Assembly (NCBI RefSeq): GCF_018101125.2
Contig: NZ_JAELVF020000001.1
Coordinates: forward strand, 1,420,783-1,484,782
DNA: 64,000 nt
Direction: 5' to 3'
Origin: Streptomyces tardus
Lineage (GTDB): Bacteria; Actinomycetota; Actinomycetes; Streptomycetales; Streptomycetaceae
Shown here piece after piece: positions 33,979 through 44,196 of the stretch (the first letter of the stretch is position 1; every line of letters starts with the position of its first letter). Under the pieces are notes generated by a model, which saw only the letters and a program-made list of their open reading frames with translations, was not told the origin of the DNA and ran no database searches. A program made the translations under genes and the position numbers.

Positions 33979-34932
33979 CTAGGTGAGACGCTGCCCGAGG
34001 CCGATCACCACGGGCACGACCGTTGCCAGCAGAAACGCGGGCAGAAAGCACAGCCCGAGCGGCGCGGTGACGTGCACCGCCGCCTGTCTGGCACGGGCAG
34101 CGCTGGTACGAGCCCGGTCGGCTCTCGCCGCCGCCGCCTGACGCGATATCTCATCGACCACGGGCGCTCCGGACTGCTCCGCCTGCTCCAGGCAGCGGGC
34201 CAGCCGGCGACCGCCTTCGACGTCCGCGACGCACCGCCAGGCGACGTCGGGCTCCGCGCCCAGCCGAAGCTCCTGACACACCCTCACCAGACGCTCTCCG
34301 AAGGGCCCGCCCAGGCTCGCGCCCACCGCCCACGCCGCCTCCCGCGGCCGACTGCCGGCTGCGATGCACGCCGCCAACAACTCGGCCGCGAAAGGGAGTT
34401 GACGGCCCGCTTCCCTCAGCTGCGCTTTCTCTCCGCGCCCGCGGCCGGTCCGCGTGCCCGGCACTCGCCACACCGCCGCTGCCGAGCAGGCGCCAAGCAG
34501 CAGGCCGAACTGCGCCCCGAGCAGACCTTCGAGGAGAACCGCCACCGACAGGCCGGCCGCCGCGGGAACGAGACCGCGAGGCGCCGTGAGCCGTGCCAAC
34601 CTCTTCCGGGAGCTCGCCCGAGCTCCCTCGGACCGGGCCGCCACCACGGGCGCCACCGGGCCTAGCAGCAGCACTGCGCGGGCACGCCGCCCTCGGGAGC
34701 GGCGCCACCGTCGCAGACCCAGCAACGCCACGCCGGCCGCCACGGCCACCGACAACCAGAGCACCGACGGCCAGGCGGGCAGCAAGCCTGCGGTCGCCTG
34801 CAACTGCCCTTTCCGGCAGCCCGGCAGCCCGATGACGGGGGCCGCCCAGCTCTCTGCTGCGACGCCCGCACTGACACAACCCGCCGGAGTCGTACCGAAC
34901 CCCACAACTCCCGTACCGACCCGGATGCTCAT
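33979..34932 (-). CDS. tadC: Tad secretion inner-membrane protein TadC
   Basis: A 317-residue protein with a GspF/T2SSF-type domain: LRRWRR basic segment, two central hydrophobic helices, the helical [20 protein letters not shown] region and a final helix ([22 protein letters not shown]). It partners TadB to form the platform through which pilins are inserted. The ATG overlaps the TadB stop by 4 bp (ATGA), so they are translationally coupled. The first ~60 residues are less typical, and the true start may lie downstream. Confidence 0.85.
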   Translation of the reverse strand: MSIRVGTGVVGFGTTPAGCVSAGVAAESWAAPVIGLPGCRKGQLQATAGLLPAWPSVLWLSVAVAAGVALLGLRRWRRSRGRRARAVLLLGPVAPVVAARSEGARASSRKRLARLTAPRGLVPAAAGLSVAVLLEGLLGAQFGLLLGACSAAAVWRVPGTRTGRGRGEKAQLREAGRQLPFAAELLAACIAAGSRPREAAWAVGASLGGPFGERLVRVCQELRLGAEPDVAWRCVADVEGGRRLARCLEQAEQSGAPVVDEISRQAAAARADRARTSAARARQAAVHVTAPLGLCFLPAFLLATVVPVVIGLGQRLT

Positions 34933-36011
34933 CGCGTCTCCTCCCCGTCTCCCTTGCCCGCCGCCCGACGTACGATCGCCCGCGCCCAGAGGGCTCCCAG
35001 CAGCTCCAGGCCCAGCGTGGCCGCGAGCAGGGCCCAGCCGACCGGCGTGTGCAGCAGCACTCCCAACGGGTCGGCGCCCATCGCCGTACCCAGCAACACC
35101 CCGAGCAGCGGCAGTCCCGCCAGGATCGACACCGTCGCGCGGGGACCCGCCAGCTGGGCTCGGAGGTCCTCGCGCTGGTCACGCTCCAGGCGCAGAGCGT
35201 GTGCCACGCGGTCCAGGCCGACGGCCAGACCCGAGCCGCCCTCCGCCGCCACCTGCCAGCACGCGGCGACTCCGCCCAAACCCGCGCCGCCCGGCTGTCT
35301 GGCGGCACTCCGCAGCGCACCGGGCAGATCCCCTCCGAATCGGGCGGCGGCCAACACCGCCGTGCCCGGCGGTCCGAGGTCTGTGACGCCCACGGCCAAC
35401 AGTGCCTGCTGCGGCTGACTGCCCGCCCTCAGCTCGGCCGCGACCTCGACGCACAGCTCCACCACCGCCGCTTCACGACGGTCCGCCAGAACCCGCCGGG
35501 CCCTACTCCCCAGCCCGCGACGCACCGCCACGGCCGCCGCGAGGCAACCGAGCAGCGGCAGTGGCGAACGCTGCCAGTACGCCAGCGCTCCACCCGCTGC
35601 CACGCAGAGGCACAGAACCAGTCTGCCGAGCACGAGCGCTTCGGGCGCCGACCGTGGGGAGAGCAACGCGTCGGGCGGCGTCAGCCGGATTCCTCGCTGC
35701 CGGCCGATCGGCGCAACGGCAGCGCTGTGACCGGGCGAACCCCGCCACCGAGGCGGCCACCTCCGCAACACCCACCGCGACACCGGGTCCCGCCGAGCAC
35801 TCTGCCGCAGCCCGCCGCCGAGGCCCGGCCTCCACGGCGAAGCGCACAGCTCCGCGCCACCGAACAGGGCGCGTGCCCGCCGCACCTCCGGCCGCGCGGC
35901 ACCACCCCACCACGCAGCGGCCAGCACACCGCACAGCAGCAGCGCGACAGGCATCTCGCCGCCGCCCAACTGCCTGCTCGCCCAAGCCATTTCGACCAGT
36001 GCCGCGCTCAT
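34929..36011 (-). CDS. tadB: Tad secretion inner-membrane protein TadB
   Basis: A ~360-residue protein. N-terminal helix ([15 protein letters not shown]), a ~100-residue charged region, two helices, then the T2SSF domain ([21 protein letters not shown] ... [14 protein letters not shown]) and a final pair of helices ([28 protein letters not shown]). The start at 36011 is chosen because it overlaps the TadA stop as ATGA; longer upstream frames lie inside tadA. It is part of the tight tadZ-A-B-C chain. Confidence 0.88.
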   Translation of the reverse strand: MSAALVEMAWASRQLGGGEMPVALLLCGVLAAAWWGGAARPEVRRARALFGGAELCASPWRPGLGGGLRQSARRDPVSRWVLRRWPPRWRGSPGHSAAVAPIGRQRGIRLTPPDALLSPRSAPEALVLGRLVLCLCVAAGGALAYWQRSPLPLLGCLAAAVAVRRGLGSRARRVLADRREAAVVELCVEVAAELRAGSQPQQALLAVGVTDLGPPGTAVLAAARFGGDLPGALRSAARQPGGAGLGGVAACWQVAAEGGSGLAVGLDRVAHALRLERDQREDLRAQLAGPRATVSILAGLPLLGVLLGTAMGADPLGVLLHTPVGWALLAATLGLELLGALWARAIVRRAAGKGDGEETR

Positions 36012-37339
36012 GCCGCCCCTCCCCCGCGTGCGCAGAGGTCCTTCAACACCGGCCAGCCCTCTGCCTCGACGAAGCCCGCAGGGCCCCAACGCGCGGCGGG
36101 CAACGTACGTACGAGCCCGTCGGCGTCCCGGCGCAGTACGTGCACCTCCGCGAGGCGGCGGCGCCCCGCGCTGTCCCGGTGCAGATGGAGGACGAGATCG
36201 AGGGCGGCAGCGATCTGGCTGTGCAGCGCCGCCCGCCCCACCCCGGCCGCCATTCCCAGAGCCTCCAGGCGGGCGGGGACATCGGCCGCCGCGTTCGCGT
36301 GGAGGGTGCCTGCCCCTCCGGAGTGGCCTGTGTTCAGGGCGGCGAGCAGATCGATCACCTCCGCGCCCCGGACCTCTCCGACAACCAACCGGTCAGGACG
36401 CATCCGCAGTGCCTGTCGGACCAGATCGCGCAGATCGACCCGGCCCGCCCCCTCCTGGTTCGCCGGCCGGGCCTCCAGCCGTACGACGTGGGGGTGCGTG
36501 GGCCGGAGCTCCGCGGAGTCCTCGGCCAGCACCAGCCGCTCCGCCGGGCCGGCCAGGCCGAGCAGGCAGCTCAGCAGGGTCGTCTTGCCGCTGCCCGTGC
36601 CGCCGGAGACCAGGAAGGAGAGCCTGGCGTCCACGACCGATCGCAGCAATCGGTCACCGCCCGTCGGCAGGGTGCCCGCGGCCACCAACTCGGCCGGGCC
36701 GAAAGCCCGGTGGCGCACGACCCGCAGCGACAGACACGGGCCGTCCACCGCCACCGGCGGCAACACCGCGTGCAACCTCGTGCCGTCCGGGAGTCGCGCA
36801 TCGACCCACGGCCTGGCGTCGTCCAGCCGCCGGCCGGCCGCGCTCGCCAGTCGCTGCGCGAGCCGACGCACGGACTTGGCGTCGGTGAACGTGACGTCCG
36901 TGCGCTCGAGTCCTCCCCCGCGGTCCACCCACACCCGGTGCGGGCCGGCCACCAGCACGTCCGTCACCTCGGGGTCGGCGAGCAGCGGCTCCAACGGACC
37001 GGCACCGACCAGCTCGGATCGCAGGGCGTTCACGACGGCGAGTACGCCGCTGTCGCCGAGCAACCGGCCCTGGGCACGCAGTGCGGCGGCCACCTGTGAG
37101 GGGGTCGGGTCCGCCGCCGACTCGGCGAGCCTGCGGCGGACGGCGTCGACCAACTCCTCGGACGGAGCAGCCGGTTCGCTCGCTCCTTCGCGCGCTCGAG
37201 CGATGTCGAGGGGCTGTCGGAGCCCGGCCCTGCCCGGCGTCGTGACGGGCCGCACACCACGAAGACCCGCGTGCAGACTCGACGCATACGACGCCGACGC
37301 GTACGGGCCCGAGGCGTACGGCGGTTGTCCCCCGCTCAC
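36008..37339 (-). CDS. tadA: Tad pilus assembly ATPase TadA/CpaF
   Basis: A 443-residue secretion ATPase. The N-terminal ~60 residues are a Tyr/Ala/Ser-rich segment. The CpaF N-domain is followed by the RecA core, with Walker [12 protein letters not shown] (~residue 245), the Asp box LAEDSAEL, and the Walker B region [22 protein letters not shown] with the HANAA motif. It hydrolyses ATP to drive pilus assembly. GTG at 37339 overlaps the TadZ stop by 4 bp. One TadA without a separate retraction ATPase is normal for tad systems. Confidence 0.93.
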   Translation of the reverse strand: MSGGQPPYASGPYASASYASSLHAGLRGVRPVTTPGRAGLRQPLDIARAREGASEPAAPSEELVDAVRRRLAESAADPTPSQVAAALRAQGRLLGDSGVLAVVNALRSELVGAGPLEPLLADPEVTDVLVAGPHRVWVDRGGGLERTDVTFTDAKSVRRLAQRLASAAGRRLDDARPWVDARLPDGTRLHAVLPPVAVDGPCLSLRVVRHRAFGPAELVAAGTLPTGGDRLLRSVVDARLSFLVSGGTGSGKTTLLSCLLGLAGPAERLVLAEDSAELRPTHPHVVRLEARPANQEGAGRVDLRDLVRQALRMRPDRLVVGEVRGAEVIDLLAALNTGHSGGAGTLHANAAADVPARLEALGMAAGVGRAALHSQIAAALDLVLHLHRDSAGRRRLAEVHVLRRDADGLVRTLPAARWGPAGFVEAEGWPVLKDLCARGGGAA

Positions 37340-38433
37340 GAGGTCGCGCTCCCCTGCAGCCCGTCCCCGGGCAGGGCCCGCGACCAGAAGGTGCTGCAGA
37401 ACCGCCCCAGCGGGCCACCCGCCGACGCGCCGGGCGGCCTGCCGCGGCCAGCGGCCTCGGACAGATCGCGCTCGGTCGGGACTTCACCGGCGAGTGGCAG
37501 GTCCAGCAGCGCCGCCACCTCCTCGGCGCCCAGACCGGCGGCGTACGGGCCTCGCACCACCACCCTCAGGTCCTTCAGCAGCAGCGCCCAACGAGCCGCC
37601 ACCCGGCGGGCCGCCGCGATCGCCCGCAGCTCTGCGGGCACGACCATCAGGCCGAGATCCAGCTGCGTCAGCGCCTCCGCGACCGCCTCGTCGAGCTGGC
37701 GGGGCAGGTCGATCACCACCGCCCCGCCCCGCCGGCGTGCAGCGCCGAGCACCGCTCGCATCGCCTCGGGCGGGACCAGCACGCAGTCGCTGCGGTCCCA
37801 ACTGAGCACCCTCAACTCGGCGACCGCAGGCAGGGATTCCTCCAGCGCCTTGGCCGCCACCCTCCCGCGCGACTCCAGCAGCGCGGGCCAGCGCAAGCCG
37901 TCGGCGGACTCACCGCCGAGCAGGATGTCCAGACCGCCGCCGAGCGGGTCTCCGTCGATGAGCATCGTCCGCTCGCCGTCGCGTGCGGCGCTCATCGCCA
38001 GCGCGCAGGCGAGTGTCGAGGCACCCGCCCCGCCGCGACCGCCGACGACCCCGACGGTGAGAGCGGGACGCCCGACGCCTTCCACCGCGTCCGCGATACG
38101 GCCGGTGAGCCATCGCTCGGCGTCCGGCAGGAAGACCACCTGCTCCGCCCCCAGACGCACACCCCGCTCCCAGATCGAGTGGTCGTCGAGGTCCTTGCCG
38201 ACGAGCAGCACACCCTCCCTGCGGGCCACCGAGTGCAGTTCGGCGCCGAGCGGACGCGCCCGGTCGTCTCCCAGCAGTACGAGCGGCGCGGAGCGCCAGG
38301 ACCGTGCTCCGGACGGATCCGCGACCCGGGGCCCGTGCACCACTTCCGCTTCCGCTCCTGCGGCTGCGCACAGTCGCAGCAGGTCGTCGAGGAGATCGGC
38401 GTCCTCGGTCACGATCAGGATCGTCTCGGCCAT
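37336..38433 (-). CDS. TadZ/CpaE-like septum-site/pilus localisation protein
   Basis: A 365-residue protein. A CheY-like N-terminal receiver-type region ([19 protein letters not shown]) is followed by a ParA/MinD-type ATPase domain with the P-loop [18 protein letters not shown] (deviant: Ala-Ser in place of Lys-Thr), a [16 protein letters not shown] switch and [10 protein letters not shown]. TadZ proteins position the pilus machinery. The lack of the P-loop Lys suggests weak or no ATPase activity, as seen in other TadZ. ATG at 38433 has AAGGGGAAGG upstream; the frame extends further up without a site. It is the first gene of the tad operon. Confidence 0.85.
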   Translation of the reverse strand: MAETILIVTEDADLLDDLLRLCAAAGAEAEVVHGPRVADPSGARSWRSAPLVLLGDDRARPLGAELHSVARREGVLLVGKDLDDHSIWERGVRLGAEQVVFLPDAERWLTGRIADAVEGVGRPALTVGVVGGRGGAGASTLACALAMSAARDGERTMLIDGDPLGGGLDILLGGESADGLRWPALLESRGRVAAKALEESLPAVAELRVLSWDRSDCVLVPPEAMRAVLGAARRRGGAVVIDLPRQLDEAVAEALTQLDLGLMVVPAELRAIAAARRVAARWALLLKDLRVVVRGPYAAGLGAEEVAALLDLPLAGEVPTERDLSEAAGRGRPPGASAGGPLGRFCSTFWSRALPGDGLQGSATS

Positions 38434-38935
38434 CTGGCCTTCCCCTTCGGGCTCGGTGAGCGCGCCCCCACGGCCATTCGCAAAGCCCGGGGCGCCTTGC
38501 GCCTTCACCGTGCAGAAGTCCGGGGAAACTTGGGGATCTTGGTCAGATTCTGTGGATAACCCACGGGTTGTGAATAACTCGCTCACGCTTCCGAGTCATA
38601 CATCGCCGTCGGCTCGCAGCAGCCGGCCACTACCCAGAGTGATTCCCATCCGAGGCTCCCCGTAGGGCGCCGACGCCCGTGCACCGGCAGCCCGACAGCC
38701 ACTCAGCGGCGGAGTCGGGCGGTCAAAGGTGTCCGGACATGCGACGACCCCCGCCGGGGGGGGGAGAGCGGGGGTCGTCTTCCACGGTCGACTCGGGGGG
38801 GAGGAGCCGAACCGGGTTAACACGGTCGCGAACGATCCGTGACTTCCATGGTGTACCCGAGAGCCTTCTCGAGCAAACCCACACGCAACAGCTTACGCCG
38901 AATGGTGGGCGCCAATCATCGGTATCCTCCACAGC

Positions 38936-39751
38936 GTGGAAAACCACTCGATGCCCCGCACAGCTGCCTTCTTCGACCTGGACAAGACGGTCATTGCGAA
39001 GTCGAGCACGCTCACCTTCAGCAAGTCGTTCTACCAGGGCGGCCTGATCAACCGTCGGGCCGTACTGCGCACCGCCTACGCCCAGTTCGTGTTCCTCGCC
39101 GGACGCGCGGACCACGACCAGATGGAACGAATGCGCTCCTATCTGTCCGCACTGTGCAAGGGGTGGAATGTCGAGCACGTGAAGGAGCTCGTCGCCGAAA
39201 CCCTGCACGAACTGATCGACCCGCTCATCTACGACGAGGCCGCCTCGCTGATCGAGCAGCACCATCTCGCGGGACGCGACGTCGTCATCGTCTCCACCTC
39301 GGGCGCCGAGGTCGTCGAGCCCATCGGCGAACTGATCGGCGCCGACCGGGTGGTGGCGACGCGCATGGTCGTCGAGGACGGCTGCTACACCGGCGAGGTC
39401 GAGTACTACGCCTACGGACCGACCAAGGCGGAGGCGGTCCGGGAGCTCGCCGAGAGCGAAGGGTACGACCTCGAGCGTTGCTACGCCTACAGCGATTCGG
39501 CCACCGACGTCCCGATGCTGGAGACGGTCGGGCACCCGCATGCGGTGAACCCCGATCGCGCACTGCGCAGGGAGGCCGTCGCCAGGGACTGGCCGGTGCT
39601 GACGTTCAGCCGGCCGGTCAGCCTCAAGCAGCGGCTGCCCTCATTGCCGCCCCGCCCGATCGTCACCGCGGCGGCAGCGGTCGGAGCCGCGGCGGCGACC
39701 GCCGGGCTGCTCTGGTACGCCGCGCGCAGACGTGCCGGGTCAGCCGCTTAG
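38936..39751 (+). CDS. HAD-IB family phosphatase with C-terminal membrane anchor
   Basis: A 271-residue SerB/CicA-like HAD protein. Motif I is FFDLDKTVIAKSS (nucleophile Asp14, acid Asp16), motif II VIVSTSG, and motif IV YSDSATDVPML. The ~25 C-terminal residues form a hydrophobic helix (VTAAAAVGAAAATAGLLWYA) with a basic end, so it is tail-anchored. Substrates of this subfamily are phosphoserine-like or phospholipid head groups; here unknown. GTG at 38936 is followed by an in-frame ATG at 38951. It is divergent from the tad operon. Confidence 0.88.
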   Translation: MENHSMPRTAAFFDLDKTVIAKSSTLTFSKSFYQGGLINRRAVLRTAYAQFVFLAGRADHDQMERMRSYLSALCKGWNVEHVKELVAETLHELIDPLIYDEAASLIEQHHLAGRDVVIVSTSGAEVVEPIGELIGADRVVATRMVVEDGCYTGEVEYYAYGPTKAEAVRELAESEGYDLERCYAYSDSATDVPMLETVGHPHAVNPDRALRREAVARDWPVLTFSRPVSLKQRLPSLPPRPIVTAAAAVGAAAATAGLLWYAARRRAGSAA

Positions 39752-40490
39752 CGGCTTCCCTGCGCAGTGTCGCGGCCCGCGCACCAGTGCGTCACCCACG
39801 TCCCGCGCGGGGCCGCGCGGGGCTCAACGCAGGCCGGGTCCGCGCGGACGGCCGCTCGGACCGCGAGAAGGCCCGGACCTCCACCGCACACCCACGACAC
39901 CCACGATTCCTCTGCCCGCCGCTCGCACCGGTACGCCGGTTGATCGAGCCGGGCCCGGTTGTCGCCCACCGGCCCACCCGACTACCCCAAGTGGCTCAAG
40001 AACGGCGGAAAGTCAACGTTGCCCTCCGGGCTTCCCCTCGCTCCCATACCGGAGTACAAAGGACTTAACGGCCCGCGAGACCTCAACCGATATCCGAGAG
40101 GATGACGGAAATAGGAGTTCAAGGCCCACGGACCGGCGCATGAATATCGGGAACCCACGCGACGCCGACCCGTCGAATACGGGCCCACCGTCCAGGTAAC
40201 GGGCAAAGTCCCGACCTGATCGGATCTGATTCGAGCACGCACTGGTACCCCGGTGGACATGTCAGCGGCGGCACTGCGAGAGCAGTGCCGCCGTAATTTC
40301 GTGCCACCGGCAGACTCGACACCGGACGCGCCTCAATCAAAAGGCGGCAACCGGAACCCCGCACACCGGAACGCGCCCCGGCGTTCACCCCGGCGTTTCA
40401 CCCGACAACGGGCACCGCCGAAAACGTCCAACTGCGCACACCGGCACATGCCTCGGGAAAATTCGCGACTCTCACGCCGTCACAGATGTC
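39752..40490. other. Gene-free region with one strong hairpin
   Basis: About 740 bp after the HAD-IB gene. I see no reliable gene; the frames are low-complexity Arg/Pro/Ala. The hairpin at 40266-40293 probably ends transcription. The part after it is AT-richer than its surroundings. Confidence 0.5.
40266..40293. terminator. 12-bp perfect stem terminator
   Basis: CGGCGGCACTGC (40266-40277) pairs perfectly with 40282-40293 around a GAGA loop and is followed by TAATTT. It can serve the HAD-IB gene on plus and the Fic-like gene on minus. Confidence 0.8.
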
Positions 40491-41372
40491 TCAGGCTGCG
40501 CCGCGCTGCATCGCCTCGCAGACGGCGGTCGATTCGCGCGCACCCAGGCGTACCGATCGGCCGCAGTGCACGATCCAGGCGCCAACACCTTCCGGCGTGC
40601 CGGACAGGTACCCCTCGAAGGCGCCCGCGTAGCCGCCGTCGGCGGACTGCGCCTCCTGATGGCCGACCTCCGCCGGGCAGATCGACTTGGGGTCGAGGCC
40701 GCTGCCGACCAGGACGACCCGTTCCGCCGCGCGCGCGACGAGGGAGTTGTGCGAGACGAAGGGACGCAGAGCCAGCAGTTCGCCGTGCACCACCGCGGCG
40801 GTCACCAGCGCGGGCGCGGAGGAACCGGCAACGATCAGCTCGGCGAGCGACTCCAGACGCGCGGACACCTCGTCGGCCGACGGCAGCTCGAAGGGGAGCG
40901 TCGGCTCGTCGACCGACTCGCCGGCCAGCCGCGGGCGACCGATCGCGTCCACCCCGCTGCCCGGCACCTCCGGCCGCTGCACGCCGCCGGCTGCCACCAG
41001 ATGCAGCCGTGCGAGCACCCGGAGCGGCGACTGCCGCCAGATCGGCAGGAGTTGACCCGCCTCGGCGGTGACACGCAGCGCGGCACCGACGGTCCGAGCC
41101 TGCCCGTCGACGCTGAAATCACTGCGCCGACGCACCTCCTCCAGCGCCCAGTCGGCGCCGGCCAGGCCCGCACTGGCACGCGCTCCGCGCAGTACGGCCT
41201 CGGCGGTCACCTCGGTACTCCGCCGCCGCATGACGCGGTGCTTGTAGAGCAGGTCGACGGCGCGGCGCACCGAATCGACGGCCTCACCCACGCCGGGGAG
41301 GCCGCCGAGCGGTACCAAGGGATCAGCACCGGCGGACGGCTGCGAGCCGGGTGCCTGGGGACTGTTGCTCAT
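40491..41372 (-). CDS. Fic/DOC-like protein with degenerate active site
   Basis: A 293-residue cytoplasmic protein, often labelled 'oxidoreductase' in Streptomyces. The C-terminal part has the helix-loop-helix order of a Fic domain: AAVVHGELLALRPFVSHNSLVARAAERVVL. The Fic motif HxFx(D/E)GNGRxxR is only partly kept: RPF then VSHNSLVAR, lacking the catalytic His and the GNGR glycines. It is thus probably not an active AMP transferase. It may instead bind a nucleotide or act as a structural protein. It is divergent from the CooC-like ATPase, and the two are neighbours in other streptomycetes from memory. Confidence 0.65.
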   Translation of the reverse strand: MSNSPQAPGSQPSAGADPLVPLGGLPGVGEAVDSVRRAVDLLYKHRVMRRRSTEVTAEAVLRGARASAGLAGADWALEEVRRRSDFSVDGQARTVGAALRVTAEAGQLLPIWRQSPLRVLARLHLVAAGGVQRPEVPGSGVDAIGRPRLAGESVDEPTLPFELPSADEVSARLESLAELIVAGSSAPALVTAAVVHGELLALRPFVSHNSLVARAAERVVLVGSGLDPKSICPAEVGHQEAQSADGGYAGAFEGYLSGTPEGVGAWIVHCGRSVRLGARESTAVCEAMQRGAA

Positions 41373-41478
41373 GGGTCACGACCCTACGCACACCGCGGTG
41401 CCGCTACGCCCCTCGATCGAGTGGTCTTGCCCACTCGGCTACCTGCTCCACCACCTGTGCCGTCCTACCCTGACGAAC

Positions 41479-42465
41479 ATGAAGATCGCTTTCGTAGGCA
41501 AGGGCGGCAGTGGCAAGACCACCCTGTCGTCCCTGTTCATCCGTCATCTCGCCGCTCGCCGGCTGCCGGTGGTCGCCATCGACGCGGACATCAACCAGCA
41601 CCTGGGCGCCGCTCTGGGCATGACGGACGAAGAGGCGGCCGGCATCCCGGCCATGGGCGCGCACCTCCCCCTGATCAAGGACTACCTCCGGGGGTCGAAC
41701 ACACGTATCGCCTCCGCCGATTCCATGATCAAGACGACTCCCCCCGGCGCCGGCTCGCGGCTGCTGCGCATCACCGGACAGAACCCGGTCTACGACGCCT
41801 GCGCCCACCGGCTCACACTGGAAGAAGGGGACGTCAGACTGCTGGCCACCGGGCCGTTCACCGAGGACGATCTCGGCGTCGCCTGCTACCACTCCAAGGT
41901 CGGAGCGGTGGAACTGTGCCTGAACCATCTGGTGGACGGGCGCTCGGAGTTCATGGTCGTCGACATGACCGCGGGCTCGGACTCCTTCGCCTCCGGCATG
42001 TTCACCCGCTTCGACACGACCTTCCTGGTGGCCGAACCCACCCGCAAGGGCGTGGCCGTCTACCGCCAGTACCGCGAGTACGCCCGGGACTTCGGCGTAC
42101 GGCTCCAGGTCGTCGGCAACAAGGTCCAGAACCAGGACGACCTGGACTTCCTGAGCGCGGAGGTGGGCGACGACCTGCTCGCCGCGTTCGGCCACTCGGA
42201 CTGGGTGCGCGGCAGGGAGAAGGGTCGAGCCCTCCCCTGGGCGCAGCTGGAAGAGGCCAACAGGCACGCACTGCGCACCCTTCACGACGCCGCCGACGAC
42301 TCGTACGCCCACCGCAACTGGCGCCGCTACACCGACCAGATGGTGCACTTCCACCTCAAGAACGCGACGGGCTGGGGCAACGCCCGCACCGGCACCGATC
42401 TGACCCATCAGATCGACCCGGACTTCCTGCTCGGCGAGGATCTCCTCGCACCCCAGCCCGCCTGA
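41479..42465 (+). CDS. CooC/ParA-type deviant Walker ATPase
   Basis: A 328-residue P-loop ATPase. It starts with KIAFVGKGGSGKTTLSSLFI (deviant Walker A with the signature Lys) and has AIDADINQHLG, a Walker B-like FMVVDMTAGSD and VGNKVQNQDD at the base site. The family includes CooC nickel-insertion ATPases and MinD-like proteins. The function here is unknown; no metalloenzyme gene is near. Only a poor ribosome site precedes the ATG at 41479. It is divergent from the Fic-like gene and convergent with the deacetylase gene. Confidence 0.82.
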   Translation: MKIAFVGKGGSGKTTLSSLFIRHLAARRLPVVAIDADINQHLGAALGMTDEEAAGIPAMGAHLPLIKDYLRGSNTRIASADSMIKTTPPGAGSRLLRITGQNPVYDACAHRLTLEEGDVRLLATGPFTEDDLGVACYHSKVGAVELCLNHLVDGRSEFMVVDMTAGSDSFASGMFTRFDTTFLVAEPTRKGVAVYRQYREYARDFGVRLQVVGNKVQNQDDLDFLSAEVGDDLLAAFGHSDWVRGREKGRALPWAQLEEANRHALRTLHDAADDSYAHRNWRRYTDQMVHFHLKNATGWGNARTGTDLTHQIDPDFLLGEDLLAPQPA

Positions 42466-42563
42466 TCCGACCCTGCGCACCGCAGGCTTGCGCACAACAC
42501 ACCGGGCCCGCGCCCACCGCAGACTTCCGCACTGGACGGGCGAGGTGCCCATCGGGACGGAAC

Positions 42564-42602
42564 GTGAGAGGCGGCCACCGAACCGTGGTGGCCGCCTCTC
42601 AC
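42564..42602. terminator. Bidirectional terminator, 16-bp stem
   Basis: GTGAGAGGCGGCCACC (42564-42579) pairs perfectly with 42587-42602 over a 7-nt loop, between the convergent CooC-like and deacetylase-like genes. Confidence 0.85.
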
Positions 42603-42615
42603 CCGACGCGGATGC

Positions 42616-43851
42616 CTACTTGGCCGGCGGGCCCGCCGCGAGGAAGCGCTGCCAGTCGCCCTTGGGCCGTTCACCGACACCGAGGCCGCGGAGTTTGTCG
42701 AGCACCTCCTTGTCCTGGAGGTCCAACCAGTCCACCAGTTGACGGAACGACACACAGCGGACGTCGTCCTTCACGCACACGGTCTTGATCACGTCCTCGA
42801 CGGCCTTCATGTAGATGCCGTTGTTCCACCCGTTGAAGTGGTTTCCGATGATCAGCGGAGCGCGGTTGCCCTGGTGGGCGCGGTCGAAGCCCTGGAGCAG
42901 ACCGTCGCGCATCTGCTTCTCCCACTGCGGGTGCTTGGCCGGCTCCCCGCTGCCGGGTCCGGACTGGTTGACCATGAAGTTGTAGTCCATGGAAAGCGTC
43001 TCGAAAGCACGACCGGGCATCGGGACCATCTGCAGCGGGATGTCCCACATGCCGCCCTTCTTGCCCGGCCAGACCTGGCTGCCGTTGCCGCTGGAGTCGT
43101 AGCGGAAGCCCAGCTCCTTGCCGGCCTTCACCACGTTGTCGCGACCCTCCAGGCAGGGCGTACGACCACCCACCAGCTCCTGCTCGTAGTCGAAGGGCAG
43201 CGCCTCGGCGCCCTTCCAACCCGTGGTGCTCTTCCAGTTCTTGACGAACCATTTGGCTTGCTGGATCTCGCTCTTCCAGTCCTCCACGCTCCAGCTGTCC
43301 ACTCCGTTCGGCCCGCAGAAGTGGCCGTTGAAGTGGGTGCCGATCTCACTGCCGTCCTGCCAGGCGCCGCGGACCTGCTCCAGCGTCGCTCTGACGTTCT
43401 CGTCCTTGAGGTAGCCGATGTCGGAGGCGCCCGGCTTGCGGCCGGGCGGGCTGTAGCGACTCGCCTCGCCCTCGGGCAGCAGGTAGATGCCGGAGAGGAA
43501 GTACGTCATCTGTGCGTCGTACTTCTTGCCGAGCTTGCGGAAGTGGGAGAAGAGCTTCTTGCTGTCCTCGCCCGCGCCGTCCCAGGAGAAGACCACGAAC
43601 TGCGGCGGCTTCTCGCCCGGCACGAGCTTCTTCGGCCGCGGCTGGTTGGGCTGGATACCGGTGAACGAGGTCGAACCGTCACCGATGAGCCGAGACCGCA
43701 GCGGCTTGTCCACCTGCCCCTGCTTCTCCCCCTGCTCCGCGCTCCCGTCCCGGTCGGACTGACCGTCGGAACCGGTTCCGCACCCGGTCGCGAGCACGGC
43801 GGTCGCGACGAGCGCGGCTGCACCCGTGAGGTACGTCCGTGGCCTGGCCAT
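42616..43851 (-). CDS. Secreted lipoprotein, polysaccharide deacetylase-like
   Basis: A 411-residue exported protein. Signal TYLTGAAALVATAVLATGC with lipobox ATGC, then a charged linker. The body resembles the carbohydrate esterase 4 fold: FVVFSWDGAGED corresponds to the motif 1 TFDDG strand but lacks the second Asp, and EIGTHFNGHFCGP resembles the H-S/T-x-x-H metal motif in altered form (H..N.H). A late LIIGNHFNGWN strand follows. The substrate may be a cell-wall glycan, or the protein may be a binding homologue. GAGGTGG precedes the ATG. A 16-bp palindrome lies upstream. Confidence 0.75.
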   Translation of the reverse strand: MARPRTYLTGAAALVATAVLATGCGTGSDGQSDRDGSAEQGEKQGQVDKPLRSRLIGDGSTSFTGIQPNQPRPKKLVPGEKPPQFVVFSWDGAGEDSKKLFSHFRKLGKKYDAQMTYFLSGIYLLPEGEASRYSPPGRKPGASDIGYLKDENVRATLEQVRGAWQDGSEIGTHFNGHFCGPNGVDSWSVEDWKSEIQQAKWFVKNWKSTTGWKGAEALPFDYEQELVGGRTPCLEGRDNVVKAGKELGFRYDSSGNGSQVWPGKKGGMWDIPLQMVPMPGRAFETLSMDYNFMVNQSGPGSGEPAKHPQWEKQMRDGLLQGFDRAHQGNRAPLIIGNHFNGWNNGIYMKAVEDVIKTVCVKDDVRCVSFRQLVDWLDLQDKEVLDKLRGLGVGERPKGDWQRFLAAGPPAK

Positions 43852-43973
43852 ACGTTTCCACCTCGCCTTTCGGCGCGGGCAGACAGGTGCGGCGCCGGCC
43901 GGGGAGCAGTGGGCGACAGCTGCCGAACCCTGTTGACCAGCACTGACAGGCCGTCCCACGCGCACATTGACAG

Positions 43974-43989
43974 CGAATCAGCTGATTCG
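43974..43989. promoter_or_regulatory. 16-bp perfect palindrome, possible operator
   Basis: CGAATCAGCTGATTCG reads the same on both strands and lies in the divergent region between the deacetylase-like gene and the SulP gene. It is a candidate dimeric regulator site; the regulator is unknown. Confidence 0.45.
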
Positions 43990-44196
43990 GACTCAACGTG
44001 GCATGGATCCGATAAGCACATTGATATGACAAGCGGACAACAGCTCATCGTTCACTCATAAGGCGGAAGAGCGACACGGAGCACCCTGGATCACCACATG
44101 CCTTCCTTTACCTGTCATTACGATTCATTTACCTCCCCTTGGGGGTAGTTGAATGCACACAAACCGTGATGAACTACCGCGACGGAAACGAGATCG

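Noticed and set aside
38551..38559. TGTGGATAA, an exact DnaA-box complement, followed by a second weaker match
   Set aside because: It is a single good box upstream of the tad operon, with no cluster of boxes and no dnaA/dnaN nearby, so it is not an origin.
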